Source: Streptomyces sp. CG4 (GTDB taxonomy: Bacteria; Actinomycetota; Actinomycetes; Streptomycetales; Streptomycetaceae). Taken from it: DNA of 64,000 bases. Within the stretch, counting starts at the first letter, position 1. Each line of letters opens with the position of its first letter. Under the pieces are notes generated by a model. It worked only from the letters and a program-made list of their open reading frames with translations, had not been told where the DNA came from and did no database searches. This document shows positions 1 through 7,545 of the stretch, in pieces. A program made the position numbers and the translations under genes. The stretch lies in the NCBI RefSeq assembly GCF_041080655.1, contig NZ_CP163525.1, positions 1,054,001 to 1,118,000 of the forward strand, written 5' to 3'.

Positions 1-92
1 GGGCCCTGCCACCGGCTCCCCCGGACCGCGGCTCCCGCGACTCAGGAGCCCCACGACCGGCCGCTCCAGGCTGCCGACCAGCCCCGTCCCGG

Positions 93-620
93 TCAGTCCA
101 GGCCCGGAACGGGGGCGCCGGAAGGGACGCCGGCGGTGATGTAGGCGTCGTAGAACTGCTTCCACGGCGCGTTCAGCCCGGCGTGGGGGCCCTCGAAGTG
201 TTCGCCGCGGGCCTTGGCGTCGAGGGCGGAGAGGCAGACCTCCCAGCCGGCGCCGTTGCGGGCGGCGGTGTCGGTCTCGCCAAGGACGTTGGTGAGCGTG
301 AACCGGGTGCGCTGTGCGCCGACGGCTTCCAGGTCGAAGCGGAGTTCGTCGCCGCCCCACTCGAAGGACAGGTGCCGGGGCGGGTCGACGGCGAGCATCC
401 GGCCGGTGAAGTCGGGCGTGTCCGGGTCGCCGCTGAAGCGGATGGTGCCGCCGGGACGCAGCTCCATCTCGGCGCGGAAGGGGAACCACTGCTCCAGTTC
501 GTCGGGATCGGTGACGAACCGCCAGACGCGGTCCACCGGGTGGTCGTAGGTGCGGCTGAACCGGACGGCGGGACGGCCGTCGTCCAGCGTCAGATAGGTG
601 CCGGTGAGGTCGACGGGCAT
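93..620 (-). CDS. SRPBCC/AHSA1-type START-like domain protein
   Basis: A 175-residue protein with the AHSA1/SRPBCC signature: an early strand containing RFSRTYDHPVDRVWRFVTDP, then ELEQWFP, a GGTIRFSG turn, and a W/F-rich C-terminal helix. The family forms a hydrophobic ligand cup; no specific ligand can be read here. It lies 6 nt downstream of the ArsR gene. Its Shine-Dalgarno (GAAGGA, 9 nt before ATG) falls inside the ArsR stop region, so the two are translationally coupled. ArsR plus SRPBCC pairs are very common in actinobacteria, where the regulator is thought to control its own operon. Length is normal for the family. The ligand-binding role is inferred from family only. Confidence 0.85.
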   Translation of the reverse strand: MPVDLTGTYLTLDDGRPAVRFSRTYDHPVDRVWRFVTDPDELEQWFPFRAEMELRPGGTIRFSGDPDTPDFTGRMLAVDPPRHLSFEWGGDELRFDLEAVGAQRTRFTLTNVLGETDTAARNGAGWEVCLSALDAKARGEHFEGPHAGLNAPWKQFYDAYITAGVPSGAPVPGLD

Positions 621-626
621 GGTGCT

Positions 627-971
627 TCAGTCCTTCGCGTGTGGGGGGTGTCGGGTGTCGTCCGACGTCTCGTCGAGGCGCCGGCCCAGGGCGTCCAGGC
701 TGCGGTTCCACAGCCTGCGATAGGGCTCCAGCCAGGCGTCGAGCGCGGCGATCGGCGCCGGGTCGAGGGCGTAGACCCGGCGCTGTGCGTCCTGTCTGAC
801 CCGGACCAGGCCCGCTTCCCTGAGCACCTTCAGATGCTTGGACGTGCTCGGCTGGCTCAGTCCGCAGGCTTCGACGATCTCCCCGACGGGCCGGGGTCGT
901 TCCAGCAGGAGCGCGACGATCGCCCGTCGGTGGGGGTCGGCGAGGGCGGACCACAGCACTGCATCGGACAT
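627..971 (-). CDS. ArsR-family winged-helix transcriptional regulator
   Basis: This 114-residue protein is almost entirely one winged helix-turn-helix. LADPHRRAIVALLLERPRPVGEI precedes the recognition helix region LSQPSTSKHLKVLREAGLV, and the wing is RVRQDAQRRVYAL. It lacks the cysteine clusters of metal-sensing ArsR proteins, so it more likely responds to a small molecule or acts with the SRPBCC partner 6 nt downstream. It is transcribed away from the exporter gene at 1184, but the perfect palindromes in the shared intergenic region look like TetR sites and need not be its own operators. Confidence 0.88.
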   Translation of the reverse strand: MSDAVLWSALADPHRRAIVALLLERPRPVGEIVEACGLSQPSTSKHLKVLREAGLVRVRQDAQRRVYALDPAPIAALDAWLEPYRRLWNRSLDALGRRLDETSDDTRHPPHAKD

Positions 972-1041
972 GCAGCAAATATGCCTCAGCAGTTATATGC
1001 CTGTCAAGGAATGTAAACCCCTGTGCGCCCCCACAGCGAAA

Positions 1042-1100
1042 CGAAACGTTGCCGTTTCGCTGGAACTGTTCTACGCTCCATGTGTACGAAACGGTTTCGT
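1042..1100 (+). promoter_or_regulatory. Exporter promoter with two TetR-type operator palindromes
   Basis: Operator 1 is CGAAACG-TTGC-CGTTTCG at 1042-1059; a 9-bp version, AGCGAAACG/CGTTTCGCT, spans 1035-1061. Operator 2 is ACGAAAC-G-GTTTCGT at 1086-1100. A plausible promoter, TTGCCG (1049-1054), 17 bp, TACGCT (1072-1077), has its -35 element inside operator 1 and its start point just before operator 2. That layout fits repression of the exporter gene at 1184. The sites resemble TetR-family operators of actinobacterial DHA2 exporters, but no TetR gene is next to them. Which protein binds is an inference. Confidence 0.6.
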
Positions 1101-1183
1101 TTACGGGTCCTTTGCGTCCGCCCATTTCGGTATGAAGCGGCACATTCCCTGCATCCGAACGACTTTCCCTGGAGTGGTTCCCC

Positions 1184-2689
1184 ATGTCCCAGAAGACCCT
1201 GGCCGAAGACTCCCGAGCGGAGGCCTCGGCGATCGGGCACAAGGCGGCCTCACCGAAGCGGTGGTGGATCCTCGCGGTCGTCGCCGTCGCCCAGCTGATG
1301 GTCGTCCTCGACGCCACGATCGTGAACATCGCCCTGCCGTCCGCCCAGACCGACCTCGGCTTCTCCGACGGCAACCGGCAGTGGATCGTGACGGCGTACG
1401 CCCTGGCCTTCGCCTCCCTGCTCCTGCTCGGCGGACGCATAGCCGACCTCTTCGGCCGCAAGCCCGCCTTCCTCGTCGGCGTCGTCGGCTTCGCCGCGGC
1501 CTCCGCGCTCGGCGGCGCCGCGAACGGCTTCACCATGCTGGTCGTCGCGCGGGCCCTGCAGGGCGCGTTCGGGGCGCTCCTCGCGCCCGCCGCGCTGTCG
1601 CTGCTCAACACGACGTTCACCGACGCCCGGGAACGGGCCCGCGCCTTCAGCGTGTACGGCGCGATCGCCGGTGCCGGCGGCGCCGTGGGCCTGCTCCTCG
1701 GCGGTGTGCTGACCGACACGCTCGACTGGCGCTGGACCCTGTACGTGAACGTGGCCATCGCGGTCGTCGCCTTCGCGGGCGGCTGGATCCTGCTCGACAA
1801 CCACCGCGACGCGGCGAACGCCAAGCTGGACGTGCCGGGCACGGTGCTGGTCGCCGCCGGGCTGTTCACCCTGGTCTACGGCTTCTCCAACGCCGAGACC
1901 CACGACTGGGGTTCGCCGCTGACCTGGGGCTTCCTGATCGCGGGCGGTGTGCTGCTGGCGACCTTCGCCTGGTGGCAGACCCGAGCCGCACACCCGCTGC
2001 TGCCGCTGCGCATCCTGCTCGACCGCAACCGCGCCGCCTCCTTCTTCGCGGTGCTGATCACCGGCGCGGGCATGTTCGGCGTGTTCCTCTTCCTGACCTA
2101 CTACCTCCAGCTCAACCTCGGCTTCAGCCCCACGAAGACCGGTGTGGCGTTCCTGCCGATGGTCGGCGCGCTGATGGTGACCGCGCAACTGGGCACCACA
2201 GTGCTGCTGCCCCGGCTCGGCCCGAAGGCGGTCATCCCGCTGGGCTTCGCGATCGCCATGGCCGGCATGGCCTGGCTGACCGGCATCGGCGTCGGATCGC
2301 ACTACGCGAGCGCGGTGCTGCCCCAGCTGATCGTGATCGGCGTGGGCCTCGGCATGGTGATGCCGCCGGCCATGCAGCTGGCCACCGGCGGGGTCGCGGC
2401 CGAGGACGCGGGCGTCGCCTCGGCGACCGTCAACGCCATGCAGCAGGTGGGCGGTTCGATCGGTACGGCGCTGCTGAACACGCTCGCGGCGAGCGCCGCC
2501 ACCGACTACCTCTCCGGCCGCGACGCCACCAGCAAGCTGGTGCGGGCGCAGGCGACGATCGAGAGCTACACGACCGCCTTCTGGTGGTCCGCGGGTTTCT
2601 TCGCCGCCGGCGCGCTGATCGCCCTCGTGCTCTACCGGCGCGGGGTGCCGGCGCAGGACGCGGAAGCCGCTCCGGTCGTCCACATGTGA
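1184..2689 (+). CDS. DHA2-family (14-TM) MFS multidrug exporter
   Basis: A 501-residue major facilitator protein with about fourteen hydrophobic segments, the DHA2/EmrB-QacA layout. Near residue 35 is LDATIVNIALPSAQTDL, followed by the TM2-TM3 loop GGRIADLFGRKP and the antiporter motif C region GAIAGAGGAVGLLLGG. These mark a proton-drug antiporter in the cytoplasmic membrane. The ATG is preceded by GGAG nine nt upstream. The upstream region carries two palindromic operators that should repress it. It is likely an efflux pump for cationic or aromatic toxicants; substrate is not readable. The next gene on the same strand starts 74 nt downstream. Confidence 0.92.
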   Translation: MSQKTLAEDSRAEASAIGHKAASPKRWWILAVVAVAQLMVVLDATIVNIALPSAQTDLGFSDGNRQWIVTAYALAFASLLLLGGRIADLFGRKPAFLVGVVGFAAASALGGAANGFTMLVVARALQGAFGALLAPAALSLLNTTFTDARERARAFSVYGAIAGAGGAVGLLLGGVLTDTLDWRWTLYVNVAIAVVAFAGGWILLDNHRDAANAKLDVPGTVLVAAGLFTLVYGFSNAETHDWGSPLTWGFLIAGGVLLATFAWWQTRAAHPLLPLRILLDRNRAASFFAVLITGAGMFGVFLFLTYYLQLNLGFSPTKTGVAFLPMVGALMVTAQLGTTVLLPRLGPKAVIPLGFAIAMAGMAWLTGIGVGSHYASAVLPQLIVIGVGLGMVMPPAMQLATGGVAAEDAGVASATVNAMQQVGGSIGTALLNTLAASAATDYLSGRDATSKLVRAQATIESYTTAFWWSAGFFAAGALIALVLYRRGVPAQDAEAAPVVHM

Positions 2690-2762
2690 CAGCCGGACAC
2701 CGAGCCCGAGGAGCCGCCGTCAGCAGGGAGACAGCGGCCCCTCGGCCTGTCATGGTGAAGAT

Positions 2763-3260
2763 GTGCGCAAGGCGACGGCGGTGCTCGGCAGCACCCTGTT
2801 CCTGGTCCTGGCGGCGGGCTGCGCGGCGGTGCTCGTGCCGTGGTGGCTGACCGGTGGCTGGCGGACCGGCCACTGGTGGCTGTCGCTGCGACTGCTCGGC
2901 CTGCTCCCGCTCGCGGCCGGTACGGCCGTGATCCTGGCGGCCTACGCCCGGTTCGCCCTGGAGGGGCTCGGCACGCCGGCGCCGGTCGCGCCGCCCGCAC
3001 GGCTGGTGGTGAGCGGCCCGTACCGGTACGTGCGCAATCCGATCTACGTCGCGGTCGTCGCCGTGCTCGCCGGGCAGGGTCTGCTGCTCGCCCGGCCGGT
3101 GCTGTTCGTCTATGCCGCCGGCGCCTGGGCGGTGATCCGGGCTTACGTCCACTGGCACGAGGAGCCGGGGCTGCTGCGCCGCTTCGGGGCCGAGTACGAG
3201 CGCTACCGGCGGGCGGTGCCACCCTGGTGGCCGCGGCGAACTCCCTGGCGGGGCGCCTGA
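2763..3260 (+). CDS. Isoprenylcysteine carboxyl methyltransferase-like membrane protein
   Basis: A 165-residue membrane protein with about four hydrophobic segments. The C-terminal motif GPYRYVRNPIYV is followed by a second half with HWHEEPGLLRRFGAEYERYRRAVP. The RNPxY plus E-(x)n-F-x2-Y-x2-Y pattern is the SAM-binding signature of the ICMT/PEMT phospholipid methyltransferase-like families. The substrate in bacteria is generally unknown. The GTG start overlaps an out-of-frame ATG two bases earlier and the ribosome site is weak, so the start is uncertain. It may be read through from the exporter gene upstream. Confidence 0.78.
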   Translation: MRKATAVLGSTLFLVLAAGCAAVLVPWWLTGGWRTGHWWLSLRLLGLLPLAAGTAVILAAYARFALEGLGTPAPVAPPARLVVSGPYRYVRNPIYVAVVAVLAGQGLLLARPVLFVYAAGAWAVIRAYVHWHEEPGLLRRFGAEYERYRRAVPPWWPRRTPWRGA

Positions 3261-3615
3261 GTCGGCAGTGTGGGCGGGTGTCCGTGGTAGATGGTCGAGG
3301 GCGGCACCAGGGCCTCGCCGAACCGGGTGTGTGTCGCTCTCCGTGCCCGTCCACACGGTCGCCGTTCCCGCTGATGCGACACGAGTCACCGGGCCAAGGC
3401 CATGGACACCGGACGAAACCGGTTGTTTTTCGCCGCTCCCCAGGAAGGCCCCCCACGGGCCCGCCCGGGGAGCGGCTGTGTGCCCGGAAGCCGGCGGGCG
3501 GCCCCACTCCGCCCGTCGGTTCCGGTGCGAGATCGCAGGTACCCCGCTCCAGGGGCCGCACTCCCCAGTTGCGGACCTGTTTCCGGCGTATGCGAGGTTC
3601 GTGCGATCCCGGTCT
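3261..3615. other. Non-coding interval with a 10-bp inverted repeat
   Basis: No convincing gene in these 355 bases. The clearest structure is GCCGCTCCCC at 3432-3441 pairing with GGGGAGCGGC at 3467-3476 around a 25-nt GC-rich loop. It lies between two genes that converge (methyltransferase on +, SSI on -), so it may end transcription from either side. Neither flank has a convincing T-run. Frames open through here lack ribosome sites and family features. Confidence 0.4.
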
Positions 3616-4050
3616 TTAGAAGGCGAAGACGCCGGCGCCCGTGGCGTCCCGCATGCACGAGTTGCCGAACGTGCGCTCGTACGCGACGCGTTTGCCCTGC
3701 CAGACGCCCTGCACAGTGACGACGACCGGGTTGTACAGCTGGGTGCACCACACACCCGGGTCGGCCTTCAGGTCGGCGAGGTCGCCGCCGATGCCGTTCA
3801 GTTCGGCGCAGGCATGGGCCGCGGCCGGGTGGGTTCCGGAGGCCGTGGGCGCGCAGGTCAGGGTGACGGCGCGCTCCGGAGTGGCCGTGGCCGCGTCGCT
3901 GCCGTGGGCGGTCGTGAGGACCAGCGCCGAGGGGGCGTAGAGCGACGACGGGGCGACGCTGGGTGCAGCGACGGCGGCCCCGGTCAGGGGTCCGCAGACG
4001 GCGACGGCAGCAAAGCCGAGGGCCGCTGCCCAGCGCGCGGTGTTCCGCAT
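3616..4050 (-). CDS. Secreted Streptomyces subtilisin inhibitor (SSI) family protein
   Basis: A 144-residue precursor, the usual SSI length. A Sec signal peptide ([18 protein letters not shown], then [11 protein letters not shown]) precedes a mature domain beginning about [20 protein letters not shown]. Both SSI disulfide pairs are present: LTCAP with AHACAELN, and GVWCTQ with GNSCMRD. The C-terminus ends GVFAF as in SSI. The reactive-site segment reads CTQLYNP where classic SSI has CPMVYDP, putting Gln at the P1 position. SSI proteins bind secreted serine proteases as dimers outside the cell. The chosen ATG at 4050 has GGAAGG 9 nt upstream; an ATG at 4059 sits directly on that site and is less likely. 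Confidence 0.93.
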   Translation of the reverse strand: MRNTARWAAALGFAAVAVCGPLTGAAVAAPSVAPSSLYAPSALVLTTAHGSDAATATPERAVTLTCAPTASGTHPAAAHACAELNGIGGDLADLKADPGVWCTQLYNPVVVTVQGVWQGKRVAYERTFGNSCMRDATGAGVFAF

Positions 4051-4438
4051 TGTGTGCATCCTTCCGCTCGAATGAGACGAGGTGTCCGCCCGGTCCCGGT
4101 CGGGCACCGGAGCGGCGAGCGCCACTCTGCCGAGTCCGCCGGAGAAACACACATCGACCACATGGATTTCGGTAACCTTTCGTGTTGAAGCAGTGGCGTG
4201 ATGTCACGGAATCCACACACCGTGACCCAGCAACTACGCGGGTCCCGCCCGTCGAGCCCGGCCGGATGGCCGAAAATCAGCGCTTCGTTAATCGTCCTGA
4301 AACATTCCGACTCCGACCCCCTCAAGTCCCTTCATGACTCCTTGTGTTCATGAAGTGATCACCACGGCGGACCGGTCCGGGACTCCTGCGAGTGGTCGAT
4401 CCCCGTCGGCAGTGACCGGACACCGGTGGTGCCCAGGG
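4051..4438. other. Upstream region of the SSI gene with an 8-bp inverted repeat
   Basis: About 390 non-coding bases between SSI (reading left) and the terminator-like hairpin of the next gene. CTTCATGA (4330-4337) and TCATGAAG (4348-4355) form a perfect inverted repeat with a 10-nt loop. TGGCGTGATG at 4194-4203 matches nine of ten positions of the AdpA consensus TGGCSNGWWY as I remember it; SSI genes are known AdpA targets in some Streptomyces. No -35/-10 pair stood out well enough to call a promoter. Confidence 0.35.
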
Positions 4439-4468
4439 GACGGCGCGGTGTGCTCTCTCCGCGCCGTC
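4439..4468 (-). terminator. Hairpin downstream of the first sigma/lectin fusion gene
   Basis: GACGGCGCGG, a 10-nt loop, and CCGCGCCGTC form a perfect 10-bp stem about 80 bp past the stop of the gene ending at 4549. There is no U-tract, which is common for streptomycete terminators. Placement between two tandem leftward genes supports a termination role. Confidence 0.5.
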
Positions 4469-4548
4469 CGTCAGGTGGCCGGCCCGGTCGACGCAGCGGG
4501 TGTGCTGGCGCGCCGGAGCACAGACGCGGTCGGCGATGTGACCGTGGC

Positions 4549-6264
4549 TCAGGCGTCCTTCGCCGGCGGCCGGGTGGGCCGGGCGGAGGGGCCGTCCGTG
4601 CCCGCGGTCGAGAGGGAGCCGGGGCTCGCCGAGGGCGCGTCGGTCACCCAGCGCTGGCCGGCGGAGCCGTCCCGGACCTTGACGACCACGTCGGCGCCCG
4701 CGGTCTCGGCGGAGCCGGCGAGGGCGAGAGTGCGGTCCCAGCGGGGCAGCAACTCGCCCTGCACGGTGGCGTCGTAGCGCACGTCGTCGCCCCGCTTCGA
4801 GCCGGCGTCGGCGCAGCTGCCGAGGATCACCACGCCCGCGTCCGCGTGCGAGTCCAGGCACAGCCCCGAGTCGGCCGCGCTGCGCAGCAGCCCGTCGGCG
4901 TCGTACGTCCACTGCTGGGTGAGCGCCGAGGAGCAGCCGGCGAGCACCGTGGCCGCCCCGGCCTTGGGGGTGCCCTTGATGTCCAGGCACAGGTCGGCGG
5001 CGACGTTGCGCAGCCGGGTGGGGCGGCCGGCGGCGGGCAGTCCCGCGGTGCCCGGGGCCGTGGCGGAGGGCGGCGGGGACCGGTGGGCGGAGGTGCCCGG
5101 GACGGCGCTGGTGGAGGCGACCGGGTCGGTGCCGTCGCCGCCGTCCGGCCAGAGGATGATCGCGAGGACGGTCGCGAGCAGTCCGGCCGAGGCCACGCCG
5201 ACTCCGGAGAGCAGCGTCCGGGAGGACCAGCCGGGGCCGGTGACCCGGGCGAGCGGTCCGGGCTCCTCGCCGCCGCGCCGCCTGCCGCGGGACCCCGGGG
5301 TCCGGACCCGGGACCGGTCCTCGCCCCGCCGCCGCGCGCCGGGCAGTGCGGCGCGGGTCAACAGGCCCGGCTTGCCGCCGCCGCGGCGGCGTCCGCCGGA
5401 GCGCCGGGAGCCGCCGCGGGCGGGGTCGGGGCGGCGGCCTGGGCGGGAGTCGAGGTAGCGGCGGGCGCCCCAGCCGAGCACGGCCTCGGCGAGCAGCACG
5501 CCCAACGCCGCGTCCGCGTGGCCCAGTTGCTCGGCGGCGTGCCGGCAGTAGGAGCAGGCGGACAGATGCTCCTGGACGTCGGGCAGGAGGGCGCCGCCGC
5601 GGCGGATCGGAACGTCGAGCAGCCGGTTGTAGTAGCGGCATTCCGTACCGGGTGCGAGTTCCCGGTGGGAGCGCACCAGGCCTTCCCGGAATTTCTCGCG
5701 GGCCTGTTCCAGCGCGGCCGCCGCGCTGTCGACGTCGAGACCGAGCAGCCCGGCGGGAACGGTTATCGGTTCGGCCTCGACCTCGATGTGCCAGAGCAGC
5801 GCCTGTTCCAGCCGGGGAAGAGCGTGAAATGAGCGGTCGGAGAGGGCGCGGTTTTCCGGTATCAAGGTCTTCGCAGCGCGCATACCGCGGCCCCCGGCGG
5901 GTTTCCCGAGTCCGGGCAGTACGGCGGTGATGCGGTCGGTGCCGGACCAGTTGACGACCGTGTCCCGGACTGCCACGAGCAGCCGGGGACGCAGCGCCTC
6001 GGCGGGTTCGCCAAGGGCGAGCCGGCCGAGGACCTGGTGGAAAGCGGTGGCGGTGACCATGTGCGCGAGCGGACCGGAAAGGGCCAGGCAGACGACGGCG
6101 TAGTCGTGCGCCGACTGCCAGTGCCGGGCCATCAGCAGGGCGGCGGACCGGGAGCCCTCCGCGTCGGATCCGGCCCGTAGCGGACCGGCGAGCGATTCGT
6201 CCGACTCCCCGGGGTCGCCGCCGGGCGGCGGATAGGGAGGACGAGGGGGTTGGGGGGTGGGCAC
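4549..6264 (-). CDS. Sigma-like / zinc-finger / transmembrane / ricin-lectin fusion protein (copy 1)
   Basis: A 571-residue multidomain protein. Residues about 40-130 resemble a weakened ECF sigma region 2 (ARHWQSAHDYAVVCLALSGP, then AFHQVLGRLA and LLVAVRDTVVNW). About 145-230 resembles sigma region 4 (FHALPRLEQALLWHIEVEAE, then AGLLGLDVDSAAAALEQARE). The zinc-binding anti-sigma motif H-x3-C-x2-C follows in HLSACSYCRHAAEQL. After an Arg/Gly-rich linker, one membrane helix (LLSGVGVASAGLLATVLAII) leads to an extracellular ricin-type trefoil with LCLDIKG and QQWTYDADGLLRS. This suggests lectin sensing coupled to a built-in sigma/anti-sigma module. The GTG start at 6264 has AAGGAA 8 nt upstream; a longer frame to 6360 has no site. 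It is a paralogue of the gene at 18217-19965. Sigma activity is inferred. Confidence 0.75.
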   Translation of the reverse strand: MPTPQPPRPPYPPPGGDPGESDESLAGPLRAGSDAEGSRSAALLMARHWQSAHDYAVVCLALSGPLAHMVTATAFHQVLGRLALGEPAEALRPRLLVAVRDTVVNWSGTDRITAVLPGLGKPAGGRGMRAAKTLIPENRALSDRSFHALPRLEQALLWHIEVEAEPITVPAGLLGLDVDSAAAALEQAREKFREGLVRSHRELAPGTECRYYNRLLDVPIRRGGALLPDVQEHLSACSYCRHAAEQLGHADAALGVLLAEAVLGWGARRYLDSRPGRRPDPARGGSRRSGGRRRGGGKPGLLTRAALPGARRRGEDRSRVRTPGSRGRRRGGEEPGPLARVTGPGWSSRTLLSGVGVASAGLLATVLAIILWPDGGDGTDPVASTSAVPGTSAHRSPPPSATAPGTAGLPAAGRPTRLRNVAADLCLDIKGTPKAGAATVLAGCSSALTQQWTYDADGLLRSAADSGLCLDSHADAGVVILGSCADAGSKRGDDVRYDATVQGELLPRWDRTLALAGSAETAGADVVVKVRDGSAGQRWVTDAPSASPGSLSTAGTDGPSARPTRPPAKDA

Positions 6265-6689
6265 TGAGCGGATTCCTTTTGGTGCGTGTTGCGTCGATGC
6301 GTACCTCAGCGGCGCGCGGGGAGGGAAATTGGCCGGCGTTCGGCCGGTGAAGTTCCGCAACTGTCGGAAGAACCCATGACTTTACCCCCCGCACGGGCGT
6401 TACAACCCTTGCACAACTTCCACATGAGCAACAAGGCACTCGCGCCACATCGGCTGTTTTGACAGAAAGTCAGAATGCGGTCGCCGCCCTGCTCCCGTGC
6501 ACCGGCTTTCGGAATTCCCTGCGCCCCGTGTGAAGTATGCGCACGCACCGGCAGGGGTGCGCACGCTTCCGTGGTGTGCGGGCCGGTAGTGGACTGGGAC
6601 CGGCCTCCTCGGAAAGGCCCCGCGCACCCCGTCCCGGTCGGCGGCCCCGGCGGCTTCCCCCACCGGCCGGGGCGGGCCGGCGGTATCCG
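6265..6689. other. Non-coding interval upstream of sigma/lectin copy 1
   Basis: About 425 bases between the sigma/lectin fusion and the toxin gene, both transcribed leftward. It must hold the fusion gene's promoter. An imperfect inverted repeat of CCGGCC/GGCCGG units lies near 6330-6346, about 70 bp upstream of the start. TTGACA at 6459 lacks a matching -10 element. No gene recognised. Confidence 0.3.
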
Positions 6690-6756
6690 ATCCGCCAGGA
6701 GCGCACGGGCTCAGAACCGCCACGAGCGCACGGGCTCAGATCTGCCAGGAGCGCAG
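6690..6756. repeat. 25-bp tandem repeat spanning the 3' end of the toxin gene
   Basis: Units at 6690-6714 and 6715-6739 and a partial third at 6740-6756 share the core CC(A/G)GGAGCGCACGGGCTCAG with few changes; period exactly 25. Read on the minus strand each unit repeats the coding end of the toxin (RSWQI-stop, RSWRF-stop, RSWRIG), so the gene's last codons have been duplicated downstream of its own stop. Confidence 0.85.
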
Positions 6757-7113
6757 CCGGTCGGCCGCGCCGTACACGTCGGTCTTGCCGGAGATCAGAT
6801 CACGGGCGAGGTCGACGAGGGCGCCGTAGGGCGGGTCGATGCCGACGCCGCTGACGAACATGTAGGCCACGGCGGTGGCGCAGGCGAACCGGGCGTTGGC
6901 CGCGGGCAGCGGCTTGAGCACGGCGAGGGTGTCCAGCAGGGCGGCGGCCCGCCAGGCGGGATCGGAGTCCACGCCGAGCCGGGGCGGATCCACGCGGTGC
7001 CGGGCGACGGCGGCGACCAGCGCGGAGAAGTCGTCGACCGCGGGCTGGTCGGGCAGAACCTCCTCGTGGCGCTGGAGCAGCCACGGGACGTCGATGTGGA
7101 TGACGGAGGGCAT
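6736..7113 (-). CDS. Fic/Doc-like toxin component, lacking a canonical active-site loop
   Basis: A 125-residue protein starting PSVIHIDVPWLLQRHEEVL, with Doc-like helices and a region ANARFACATAVAYMFVSGVG where Fic/Doc proteins carry HxFx(D/N)GNKR. The catalytic His and the GNKR loop are not present. Streptomyces genomes hold many such pairs annotated as Fic-family toxins. Either the chemistry differs from AMPylation/EF-Tu phosphorylation or it is a degenerate member. It starts 3 nt after the antitoxin stop, the usual antitoxin-first operon order. The 3' end is embedded in a 25-bp tandem repeat. Confidence 0.7.
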   Translation of the reverse strand: MPSVIHIDVPWLLQRHEEVLPDQPAVDDFSALVAAVARHRVDPPRLGVDSDPAWRAAALLDTLAVLKPLPAANARFACATAVAYMFVSGVGIDPPYGALVDLARDLISGKTDVYGAADRLRSWQI

Positions 7114-7116
7114 GCG

Positions 7117-7356
7117 TCAGGCGGCCTCGTCCTTCGCAGAGGGCTCGTCGTCGGGGAAGGCCGCCGCGAACTCCTCGGCGTGCGCGGCGAAGAACTGCCG
7201 GAAGGCCTGGGCGCCCTCCTGCAGGGCCCGGTGGCGAGCTATGTCGGCGGCGGCGGCCTCGCGCACGAGAGCCTTCATCGACGTACCCCGCTCCTTGGCG
7301 ATCTGCCGCAGGTCCTCGAGTTCCCGTTCGCTGAACTCCACGTTGAGAGCTGGCAT
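7117..7356 (-). CDS. Ribbon-helix-helix-type antitoxin
   Basis: A 79-residue protein. MPALNVEFSERELEDLRQIA followed by KERGTSMKALVREAAAADIA is a ribbon-helix-helix DNA-binding fold like those of CopG/Phd-type antitoxins. The acidic Ala-rich C-terminal tail (FFAAHAEEFAAAFPDDEPSA) would wrap the toxin. It is the first gene of a two-gene unit with the toxin 3 nt downstream. Autoregulation is likely: two short palindromes lie just upstream, one overlapping the predicted -10 element. The ATG has GAGG a few bases upstream. Antitoxin identity rests on fold and gene order. Confidence 0.8.
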   Translation of the reverse strand: MPALNVEFSERELEDLRQIAKERGTSMKALVREAAAADIARHRALQEGAQAFRQFFAAHAEEFAAAFPDDEPSAKDEAA

Positions 7357-7364
7357 GCCCCTCA

Positions 7365-7406
7365 CGGTACCGCGCGGGTACTTACCCGTAAATATCGCCT
7401 GGTCAA
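7365..7406 (-). promoter_or_regulatory. Toxin-antitoxin promoter and operator palindromes
   Basis: On the minus strand TTGACC (7406-7401), 16 bp, and TAAGTA (7384-7379) make a good housekeeping promoter. The perfect palindrome CGGGTA-CT-TACCCG (7375-7388) covers the -10 element. A second palindrome, CGGTACCG (7365-7372), lies toward the start codon. Short tandem palindromes at the -10 are typical binding sites for autoregulating ribbon-helix-helix antitoxins. Confidence 0.6.
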
Positions 7407-7545
7407 GGGCACTTTCCTGCGGTACCTGCGGGGCCCGAGAGCCATGTCCGATTCCCGCCGGTGACGGACCGCTCGACACAGCAGACTCGACAGTGCGCAA
7501 GACAGCTACGGAAACAGACAACAGCGGGACAGAAGGGGCACCACG

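Noticed and set aside
1..92. Coding sequence at the left edge
   Set aside because: No start, ribosome site or family motif; treated as intergenic.
4057..4161. Longer N-termini for the SSI gene
   Set aside because: They add residues before a complete signal peptide and the ATG at 4059 sits on the ribosome site; 4050 gives the usual 144-residue precursor.
6459..6464. TTGACA as a promoter -35 element
   Set aside because: No -10 hexamer at 16-18 bp on either side and no gene in the required direction.
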